Shown here: positions 56,116 to 64,000 of the stretch, piece after piece
How positions within the stretch are numbered: position 1 is the stretch's first letter
Layout: the number at the start of each line of letters is the position of its first letter
Origin: Homarus americanus
Lineage: Eukaryota; Arthropoda; Malacostraca; Decapoda; Nephropidae
Assembly (NCBI RefSeq): GCF_018991925.1
Contig: NW_024725489.1
Location: 6,991,916 to 7,055,915, forward strand
Reading direction: 5' to 3'
Length of the DNA: 64,000 nucleotides
The notes under the pieces: generated by a model
The model's database searches: none
The model's input: the letters and a program-made list of their open reading frames with translations, nothing else
What the model was told of the DNA's origin: nothing
Made by a program: the position numbers and the translations under genes

Positions 56116-57450
56116 ATGATGACTCGACTTCACGTGCTCCTGGCTTTGGCTCTCGTCTCCCTACTGATGGTGGAGGAGGTTACTGCCATCAACAACCACG
56201 TCTTCAGGAGACTCATGATCCGCTACACCCAGCACCTGAGACATCACGGACACAGGCTACGCGGACAGAGGACCCATGCATTCAGGCGTGTAGGGGGAGG
56301 CACCTTGTCCGTATATACTAAGGACACTTTGACGGGTGTACGTGGGAAGCCTATTACTGTAGACGAAGTATTGCATAACGGACGAGCAAAACTTGTTCTT
56401 AAATTACGTGATGCTGATAAAGTAGGTGGGGGTGGTGGTGTTGGCAAAGTAGGTGGTGGTGTTGGCAAAGTAGGTGGGGGTGTTGGTGTTGGTAAAGTAG
56501 GTGGGGGTGTTGGTAAAGTAGGTGGGGGTGTTGGTGTTGGTAAAGTAGGCGGTGGTGCTGGAAAAGTAGGTGGTGGTGTTGGTAAAGTAGGTGGTACTGT
56601 AGGTAAAGTAGGTGGTGGTGTTGGTAAAGTAGGCGGTGGTGTTGGTAAAGTAGGTGGGGGTGTTGGTAAAGTGGCTGGGGGTGTTGGTAAAGTAGGTGGT
56701 GTTGGAAGAGTAGGTGCGAGTGTTGGCAAAGTAGGTGGGGGTGTTCGCAAAACGGGTGGTGTTCGCAAAACGGGTGGTGTTCGCAAAACGGGTGGTGTTG
56801 GCAGAGTACGTGGTGTTGGTAACGGTGGTCTTGCTAGTAATGTGGGCAGTGTTGGCACAGTACGTGGTTTTGGAACACATGTTCTTCCTGGCAATGTAGG
56901 TAATGTTGGCAAAACAAGTGGTACTAACAACGGTGGTCCAGCTGCCAACACAGGACACAGTCTCCTCTATGATATTGGCAAATTAGGTGTTCTTAGTAAC
57001 CTTATTCCTATAGCTGGTGTTGGCAGCATGCGTGGTGTTGGCAGCACAGGACATAAGAACCCATTTAATGTTGGCAACGTTGGTCATGTTAGTAGTGTAG
57101 GACATGATAAGTCGGTTGAAGTTGACAACGCTGGTAGTGTTGGCAATGTTGATCCTGTTGGCAACGAAGGACGTGGGAACCCAGTTGTTAGAGACAACGC
57201 CAGCCCTATTAGCAAAGTTGGTCCGACTGACACCATGGTACGTGAGAAGCCTCTTGATGTTGGCAACGTGACACAAGGGAGACACATTGTTGGAAAGTTT
57301 AGTGTGGTCAACGCTGGCCAGACGGTCACACTTGGTGATGCTGGCCATACTGGAAGCCTGATTATGTTGGCAACGTTGGTAATACTGGCGACGCTGAACA
57401 CAGAAACTCCGCTGGTGTTACGAAATATGGTAAGGTTGGTAACGTGGTGA
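56116..57450 (+). CDS. Secreted glycine/valine-rich repeat protein
   Basis: A splice acceptor ATCATTACAG ends at 56066 and the first ATG is 56116 (a second follows directly). The product has a signal peptide (MMTRLHVLLALALVSLLMV to about residue 24), a basic segment (residues 25-65), a segment containing GGGTLSVYTKDTLTGVRGKP and VLKLRDADK, then about 150 residues of GVGKVGGG-type repeats grading into RKTGGV and VGNVGN-type repeats. Composition suggests a secreted structural or matrix protein such as cuticle or silk-like material; no catalytic motif is seen. Near 57358 the repeat pattern jumps to another frame, so the last 30 codons of this frame may not be native. It is not related to the Ig family. 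Confidence 0.5.
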   Translation: MMTRLHVLLALALVSLLMVEEVTAINNHVFRRLMIRYTQHLRHHGHRLRGQRTHAFRRVGGGTLSVYTKDTLTGVRGKPITVDEVLHNGRAKLVLKLRDADKVGGGGGVGKVGGGVGKVGGGVGVGKVGGGVGKVGGGVGVGKVGGGAGKVGGGVGKVGGTVGKVGGGVGKVGGGVGKVGGGVGKVAGGVGKVGGVGRVGASVGKVGGGVRKTGGVRKTGGVRKTGGVGRVRGVGNGGLASNVGSVGTVRGFGTHVLPGNVGNVGKTSGTNNGGPAANTGHSLLYDIGKLGVLSNLIPIAGVGSMRGVGSTGHKNPFNVGNVGHVSSVGHDKSVEVDNAGSVGNVDPVGNEGRGNPVVRDNASPISKVGPTDTMVREKPLDVGNVTQGRHIVGKFSVVNAGQTVTLGDAGHTGSLIMLATLVILATLNTETPLVLRNMVRLVTW

Positions 57451-57779
57451 TGTTGGCAACGTAATGTGGGTGATGTGGAAAACATTGATGTTGGCAACGT
57501 TGAAAGAACAGCATTAGGAATGTTGGCAGAGTTGATGTGAAAAACGTTAGTGATGTTGGCAACGTTGAACATGGAAACCTTGTTGATACTGGAAACTTTT
57601 GTGATGTTGGCAACGTCGGTCATGTGGGTAACGTCATTGATGCTGTTAACGTTGGCAAAATTGACAACGTTGGTAAAGCTGACAACACCAGTAATGAAGA
57701 CCCCCCACCCCCACAGGAGACGCTGACACACACACACAGATGCATCAAAGGTGAGAACACTAACACCTGTATAACCTGA
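57451..57779 (+). pseudogene. Frame-shifted continuation of the glycine-rich gene
   Basis: Nucleotide repeats of GATGTTGGCAACGTTG continue beyond the stop, but in changing frames: one frame reads YVGNVGNTGDAEHRN (57353-57440), another VGDVENIDVGNVER, and 57537-57779 reads DVGNVEHGN onward to a TGA. At least three shifts lie between 57350 and 57540. Either the 3' part is decayed, or short insertions are assembly errors, or an intron is used (donor GGTAAGG near 57429; acceptor CCCACCCCCACAG near 57716). Confidence 0.4.
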
Positions 57780-58002
57780 GTTACCTATGCTGCTTCATCC
57801 CCCATGGACCGACCCACCCCACCCTGTCCCCCGCCACCCTACCCCACCCGCCGGTCGTGATGGTAGGGAGGTGCGTGTAGGCTAAGGGATGGCCATACAC
57901 CATCTCCTGTCCTTCCTCATCAGTAAGTAGAAAGAACTCAAATCAGGTGTTGAGTATGGCTGGGTGATACGTGCTGAAAATGTTCTAAGCATGTGCAGTT
58001 CC
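57780..58002. other. No recognised feature
   Basis: C-rich stretch (57800-57850) and unique sequence. A poly-A signal for the preceding gene was not found. Confidence 0.3.
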
Positions 58003-58423
58003 ATGCACACACAGACACACACAGTGCTCAGAAACACACACACACAGCACTCAGAAACACACATACAACGCTCAGAAACACACACACACACAGCGCTCAG
58101 ATACACACATACAACGCTCAGAACACACACACACACACAGCGCTCAGATACACACACACACACACACACACGCTCAGAAAAACACACACACAGCACTCAG
58201 AAACACACACACAACGCTCAGAAACACACACACACACAGCGCTCAGAAACAAACACACAGCACTCAGAAACACACACACAGTGCTCAGAAATACTCACAC
58301 AGCACTGAGAAACACACACACACACACACTCGCTCAGAAACACACACACAGTGCTCAGAAATACTCACACAACACTCAGAAACACACACACACCACTCAG
58401 AAACACACACACAGCACTAAAAA

Positions 58424-58470
<47 letters not shown>
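58003..58470. repeat. CA-rich minisatellite with CAGCGCTCAGAAA units
   Basis: About 20-bp units (ACACACACAGCGCTCAGAAA) with variable CA length, ending in a pure CA run (58425-58470). The related array at 59187-59336 has CAGCACTCAGAAA units. Confidence 0.9.
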
Positions 58471-58473
<3 letters not shown>

Positions 58474-59029
58474 CATCCTTGACCACCGGAGGGTCAAAAC
58501 CTATCAGGTGCTGCTCCCGCTGCACAGCTGCCCCCCTTGGCCATGTTGGCCCATTCCTCAAGTCCCTCTCCCCGACCCATCCTCACCACCGAGATATCAA
58601 CATAATAAAAAATGACAATTACGTTTTGGAAAGAAGTGGGATCAGTGATGAACAGTAATGAACAGTATTTAAGCCAGTGAATTCAGCACTAGACAGTACC
58701 AGTGAGAGCCGTGACCCACCAGTGAGATAAGCAACTCTGGGAACCATCCTCTGACCAGACGGTGTTAATCAGTCCACCCTGGGAACAACAGAGGGTCGGC
58801 TTTACACCTGACTACGAGATAACACAACACCAAGCAGAGAGTGAGGTACTGTGACACCACCCCACACTACACGTGACTCCATGACCACGTGAGGTCCATC
58901 ATGTAAACACCTATGGACGAGTTACTACACCACGCGGCTTACGTGAACTCACACTATATGGAAAGAGACCAACTCGGACCATCAACTGTAAACTATAATA
59001 ATTTGTTTGTTCAATTCATGTTCCTTCTC
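58471..59029. other. Unclassified, possibly LINE-related
   Basis: Contains a TATA-like GTATTTAAGCC near 58669 and an open frame at 58913-59146 that runs into a LINE tail. No gene is called. Confidence 0.3.
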
Positions 59030-59186
59030 CTTTCAGTTATGAAAGCTTTTGTTAAACGACCCACCCACCCCATGTCTTTGTATGTAATAAGTCATTTTTG
59101 TCTAATGTATATTTTTAGCCTTCGGGCTGCAGAACTTTTTCAATAAACCGTTAATTATTATTATTATTATTATTATTATTATACAT
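59030..59186 (+). mobile_element. LINE 3' tail with (ATT)n end
   Basis: GCTGCAGAACTTTTTCAATA and AACCGTTA followed by (ATT)n match the minus-strand tail at 61640-61700 (CATGCTCTTTCAATAAACCG and ATT repeats). The elements are of one family. Confidence 0.65.
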
Positions 59187-59336
59187 ACACATACACACAC
59201 ACAGCACTCACAAACAGACACACAGCACTCACAAACACACACACAGCACTCAGAAACACACACACAGCACTCAGAAACACACACACAGCACTCTGAAACA
59301 CACACACACAAACACACACACACACACACACACACC
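59187..59336. repeat. CA-rich minisatellite, second array
   Basis: CACACACAGCACTCAGAAA units, then a CA run. Confidence 0.88.
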
Positions 59337-59734
59337 TGTGAACAGTGAAACATACACAAGTGCATCTCTGCATCTCCTACGCCTTGGTCTCACCCCCAGA
59401 TGCCTTTCTACCAATAAGAGACTAGCAAGATGCCTATCAACCAACCAGACGGTATAGCAAGATATCTATCAACCAATCAGGGTCTAATGAGATACCCAAC
59501 AACCAATCAAGAGCCAAATTGTTTACCCATCAACCAATCAGGATTCAGTGACAGCCTCGTCTTCCTCAACACATCCCCAAATTGTCTGTTGTTACAAGAA
59601 TGTGTTTAATGAGATACATACCATTATGTATTAACTACTATATGTTACAACAATGTTAAACTGTATATATGTGACAAAATGACGTGTAAAATATATTACA
59701 ATATGTGATTAAAATGTTACTAAAATATTGTCTC
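59337..59734. other. Unique sequence with degenerate AACCAATCA motifs
   Basis: A motif of about 40 bp with ATCAACCAATCAG recurs four times (59400-59540), giving spaced CCAAT boxes. No gene. Confidence 0.4.
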
Positions 59735-61148
59735 CTTATGTTACAATATGTGCTCCTTATTTTACAATATGTGCTCCTTATGTTACAAAATGTGGTCCTT
59801 ATGTTACAATATGTGCTCCTTATGTTACAATATGTGCTCTTTATGTTACAATATGTGCTCCTTGTTACAATATGTGCTCCTTGTTACAATATGTGCTCCT
59901 TATGTTACAATATGAGCTCCTTATGTTACAATATGTGCTCCTTATGTTACAATATGTGCTCCTTGTTACAATATGTGCTCCTTATGTTACAATATGTGCT
60001 CCATGTTTACAATATGTGCTCCATATGTTACAATATGTGCTCCTTATGTTACAATATGTGCTCTTTATGTGACAATATGTGCTCTTTATGTTACAATATG
60101 TGCTCCTTATGTTACAATATGTGCTCCTTATGTTACAATATGTGCCCTTTATGTTACAATATGTGCTCCTTATGTTACAATATGTGCTCTTTATGTTACA
60201 ATATGTGCTCCTTATGTTACAATATGTGCTCCTTATGTTACAATATGTGCTCCTTATGTTACAATATGTGCTCTTTATGTGACAATATGTGCTCTTTATG
60301 TTACAATATGTGCTCCTTATGTTACAATATGTGCTCCTTATGTTACAATATGTGCTCTTTATGTTACAATATGTGCTCCTTATGTTACAATATGTGCTCT
60401 TTATGTTACAATATGTGCTCCTTATGTTACAATATGTGCTCCTTATGTTACTTATGTTACAATATATTGCTCCTTATGTTTACAATATGCTCTTTATGTT
60501 ACAATATATTGCTCCTTGTTACAATATGTGCTCCTTGTTAATATATTGCTCCTATGTTACAATATGAGCTCCTTATGTTTACAATATGTGCTCCTTATAT
60601 TTACAATATGTGCTCCCCTTATGTTACAATATATGTGCTCATATGTTACAATAATATGTTACAATATATGCTCCTTATGTTACAATATGCTCCTTATGTT
60701 ACAATATGTGCTCCTTATGTTACAATATGTGCTCCTTATGTGACAATATGTGCTCTTTATGTTACAATATGTGCAAAATGTGCTCTTTATGTTACAATAT
60801 GTGCTCCTTATGTTACAATATGAGCTCCTTATGTTACAATATGTGCTCCTTATGTTACAATATGTGCTCCTTGTTACAATATGTGCTCCTTATGTTACAA
60901 TATGTGCTCCTTATGTTACAATATGTGCTCTTTATGTTACAATATGTGCTCTTTATGTGACAATATGTGCTCTTTATGTGACAATATGTGCTCTTTATGT
61001 TACAATATGTGCCCCTTATGTTACAATATGTGCTCTTTATGTTACAATATGTGCTCTTTATGTTACAATATGTGCTCTTTATGTTACAATATGTGCTCTT
61101 TATGTGACAATATGTGCTCTTTATGTGACAATATGTGCTCTTTATGTC
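59735..61148. repeat. Minisatellite H, about 65 units of 21 bp
   Basis: Unit TTATGTTACAATATGTGCTC plus C, highly regular. Because 21 is a multiple of three, frames such as LCYNMCS and YVTICAP stay open for up to 278 codons; they are treated as artefacts. Confidence 0.93.
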
Positions 61149-61339
61149 TGTACAATAAATTATGTTTTATACAATTGAAGAACAAATTAATATACAGGTA
61201 CAGTAGTTATACAGGTTACAACTGGGGGAGGGTGAAGAAGAAACGAAGAACAAAAACAATAACAAGAACAAGGAAAATAATAACAATAACAACAAAAACA
61301 ACAACAACCAGGTTTTTCCTTGTGTGTTCATGCGTATAT
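61149..61339. other. Unique sequence with an A-rich run
   Basis: AACAATAACAAGAACA-type A/C-rich run at about 61250-61312. No gene. Confidence 0.4.
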
Positions 61340-61612
61340 CGATGACGTCATACACTCCTCTGTCATATAGCATTGGCCTCGGTGCGTATATTGATAACGT
61401 CATACCCTCCTCTTATGTAGCATTGACCTCGGTGCGTATATCGATGACGTCATACACTCCTCTGTGATATAGCAACGGCCTCAGTGCGTATATCAATGAC
61501 GTCATATACTCCTTTGATATAATAAGCGCCCTAGTGACCAGTACGTATATTGATGACGTCATACACTGCTCTCATACAACGACCTCGGTGCGTATATCGA
61601 AGACGTCATACA
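61340..61612. repeat. Tandem 50-60 bp repeat with CRE palindromes
   Basis: Six units of GTGCGTATATCGATGACGTC type, each followed by ATACACTCCTCT. TGACGTCA is perfect in four units and altered in two (ATAACGTCA, AGACGTCA). Distances between the sites are about 50-57 bases. Confidence 0.8.
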
Positions 61613-61624
61613 GTCCATACACTC

Positions 61625-62760
61625 TTTGGACTTGGACTTAATAATAATAACAATAATAATAATAATAATAATAATAATAATTTACGGTTTATTGAAAGAG
61701 CATGGCAGCTGGAAGGCTGAAAATATACAGTTATATAATTGGGGAATGGGTCTCTTGGTTTACAAATAATATACAAGTAACATAAGTGATACAAATATGA
61801 TGTGACAGTGACAGTGCAAAAAGTAAGATTGACTGGGAGTGAATACAATGGTTGATAACAAGTTATTGATAATTTTTACAATGGTTGGGACTGGGCTGTT
61901 CTTATAGAGATCAGATCGTGCTCTTATGGGCTGGACACGGTTGTGGTGTCGAACAGCAATTCTCGGACTAGGGATCTCGGGTGTTAGTAGGAGCCGGTGT
62001 CGAGGATGGTGCAGAAGCTTCTCACCAAATTTGCAGATGAGGTCGTGGTGAAGGTCAGTGAGTGTCGAAAGGGTCAGTGTGTTGAGCGCTTCTTGATATG
62101 TGGAGTAGGAAGGGGAGAGAATAATCTTGCATGCCCTCTTTTGCACTTTTTCTAGGTGTTTACATTGTGTGGCATTTAGGGAGGAAGACCAGGTAGGAGA
62201 GGCATAGGTGAGCTTGGGAAGTATGAATGTTGAGTAAACACTGAGGAGCTCGGGTGCAGGAACTCCGAGGAACTTGAGTCAGTGGAGGAGGTGGAGACGG
62301 AAACTAGAGGATTTGACAACTTCACTGACGTGTGGTTTCCAATTTAGTTTGTTGTCTATGGTGACGCCGAGGAGCTTAGTGGAATCTACAACCTGGAGTG
62401 TGTTGGTGGCCCATTTTTGGAGACTGTTCAATAAATCCTGGTGGGCGGTATAGTCGGGAGCTGAATTGTTGACACTGATCCCAATGGTGGCGTCGTCGAC
62501 ATATTTCCATCGAGCGAGGGTTTCTCTTTGGGCATCATTGATAAGCATAAGGAAGCATAGTGGTCCCCCATCTTGGTGCCTTGGGGGACGCCACAGGTGA
62601 GTGACTGAAAGGTGGAGACAGCCCCTCGGAAGCATACAGCTTGGCGTCGGTTATTGAGGAAGTCTGTAAGCCAGAGTATAAGACTTCTTCGAAACCCGAG
62701 GTATAGTAAGGCTAGTAGGGCGTGGGATATAGCAGGAAGAGGGGGGTGCAGGGCCAAACA
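61625..62760 (-). mobile_element. Decayed LINE with YVDD reverse transcriptase
   Basis: Minus strand: FRRSLILWLTDFLNNRRQ, then CGVPQGT (about 62595), a frameshift, KYVDDAT (62487-62504), KLLGVTIDNKLNWKPHV, and after further shifts the C-terminal ACKIILSPSYSTYQEALNTL and RIAVRHHNRV. Tail (ATT)n at 61640-61681. 5'-truncated; no intact ORF. Confidence 0.78.
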
Positions 62761-63059
62761 GACTCGACCTGGCTGCCAAAACCCGGGGCGCCTTCAGGGC
62801 ACGTCCTGTCTCACTGATGGTTGACAAGTGTGGTTGTGTCGATGGGTGAGTGAGTGTTTGTGTGTCCTGATGATAGAGTGTTGATGCCTCCTAGTGCACT
62901 GGTCACTCTGTGCGGTGTAAGAGGCAAGAGACTGGCATTGTGGAATTATTTACTTCACATACACACAAACACAACATACACATAAACACAAACACACAAC
63001 AAAACACTTCCTAAGCTCACCTACACCCCCCCTTAACTGCTACACAACGAGGACCCCTG
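62761..63059. other. No recognised feature
   Basis: Unique sequence with a CA-rich stretch (62955-63005). Confidence 0.3.
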
Positions 63060-63300
63060 GAAGTACAGGAAACGGAGTGTAGGACTAATCTCTCCCTCTC
63101 CTACACCACATATCAGGAGGCAGTCAACACACTGGCCCTCTCAACTCTCTCTCATCATCACCATAACCCCATCTGTCAGTTAGGGATGAAGGTACTACAC
63201 TACACCATCCTCCCCACCGTCTCCTGCTCCCACCTGAGATCCCTCGTCCGATAATTGCTGTTCGACACTACAACAGTACCCTGTATATTATCAGCAACTC
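63060..63300 (+). mobile_element. LINE C-terminal relic, plus strand
   Basis: Translation gives LSYTTYQEAVNTLALSTL and later LLFDTT, matching the C-terminal region of the minus-strand LINE at 61760-62146 (YSTYQEALNTLTLSTL, AVRHHN). Confidence 0.55.
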
Positions 63301-63424
63301 GTAGATAACTTGTGTGTTCACTCCCTGCCAACCTCACTTTAGTACTGTAACTGTGCTGAAATTACTTGTTTAATGACCCTCTCCCCTTGTTGTTTTGTGA
63401 GTAAATTAAAGGCAATTATTGTAA

Positions 63425-64000
63425 GGCGTTTTTAGATGCACGGAATAGCTAACAATTTAACTTTCCCGGACTGTCATTAAAAATTCAACATTGTACCGCG
63501 TCCTGTGAATAGCTGTTGTACAACACAGTCTTTTGAAAACAATAAAATTTGAATAAAATCTCTGAAAGAAATAGTGAAGAAAATATATATACAATTATGG
63601 AAAAAAGACAAAAAAGGAAAGAAGTCCATCAGTCAACAATAAATAAGAATAACACAAAAAATCGGGCCCATTGTGAAGGTAATTTCTCCCGGACATCTTC
63701 TCACTCGGCCAGGTTAGCATATTTGTGCAAGAAAAATGACGATTTTCAGGTTCGTTTAAGTCCTATTTTTTGCACTTACAGAACTGTAATAAACTTGTTC
63801 ATCCTTATTTCAAATATTTCATGAGTAATGATATTAATGTTTCAATTATCTTTGAGTAATTATCAATATTGTTACACCAAAGTCACCAACAGCTATGAAA
63901 TCGGACAGTGCCCACTTAAAAAGGGCAGAGCCAAAACAGGTTTCAACTAGGAGCAATCCATTTCAATTTTTTCACGCCATACACTTTGCTTTAGGTCCTA
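63425..64000 (+). repeat. Second copy of the inverted-repeat transposon interior
   Basis: Directly repeats 54595-55180 at high similarity (for example CCCGGACTGTCATTAAAAA and GTCCATCAGTCAACAATAAA). Its left terminal repeat is missing and it runs off the window. Confidence 0.8.

Noticed and set aside
56244..56951. Proline/threonine-rich frames antisense to the glycine-rich gene
   Set aside because: Mirror of the sense glycine/valine repeats; the sense strand has the signal peptide and promoter.
59705..61345. Open frames up to 278 codons over minisatellite H
   Set aside because: The 21-bp period keeps any frame open; no ATG context, signal or splice evidence.

Overview
The window is eukaryotic, repeat-dense and most likely from a decapod crustacean. 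This is inferred from many interstitial TTAGG/CCTAA arthropod telomere-type tracts, a tRNA-headed SINE of a kind I associate with decapods, several jockey/CR1-type LINE relics, and TATA/Inr promoters of arthropod form. Two 100-base N runs (28161-28260 and 38314-38413) mark assembly gaps, so this is a draft scaffold. No bacterial features, rRNA, true tRNA or CRISPR were found.

The left 48 kb is an amplified locus. Its recurring gene encodes a secreted protein of 132 residues: a signal peptide followed by a single immunoglobulin-like domain (Cys51, Trp68, Cys115). There are seven copies on strictly alternating strands (Ig1 -, Ig2 +, Ig3 -, Ig4 +, Ig5 -, Ig6 +, Ig7 -). They form divergent pairs (Ig1/2, Ig3/4, Ig5/6) about 3.1 kb apart once insertions are discounted; Ig7 has lost its partner. 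Ig1, Ig4 and Ig6 are intact. Ig2, Ig3 and Ig7 all have a stop at the same tryptophan codon (Trp79). Ig5 has many small deletions in a stretch that looks poorly polished. Between the members of a pair lies a stereotyped spacer: promoter block Y, a CT-rich minisatellite (B), a 47-bp minisatellite (C), a TTGTG tract and block X. Outside each pair lie a 3' flank with a CAT microsatellite, a conserved 82-codon open frame, an 18-bp minisatellite (A), a TTAGG tract and a 40-bp minisatellite (F). The Ig5/Ig6 pair forms a palindrome of about 11.6 kb centred on the first gap.

Between pairs, a second duplicated unit carries a 22-bp minisatellite (E), a conserved block Z and three small exon-like segments with consensus splice sites whose reading frames join (copies at 19.5-20.1, 20.8-21.2, 35.05-35.9, 39.4-39.8 and 47.7-48.0 kb). 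I do not recognise the parent gene.

From 48 kb rightwards the sequence is a different neighbourhood. It holds a 19-bp minisatellite (G), an AAT microsatellite, and a TATA/Inr core promoter at 51.0 kb with a probable non-coding first exon. After a transposon-filled interval there is a probable coding exon for a secreted glycine-rich repeat protein (56.1-57.45 kb). Next come CA-rich minisatellites, a 21-bp minisatellite (H) of about 65 units, a small array of CRE-like TGACGTCA sites, and LINE, SINE and inverted-repeat transposon debris to the right edge. Mobile elements with clear boundaries include a solo LTR with a 4-bp target duplication (42470-43230) and a SINE with a 13-bp target duplication (55432-55825) nested in a transposon with 93-bp terminal inverted repeats (54384-55970).
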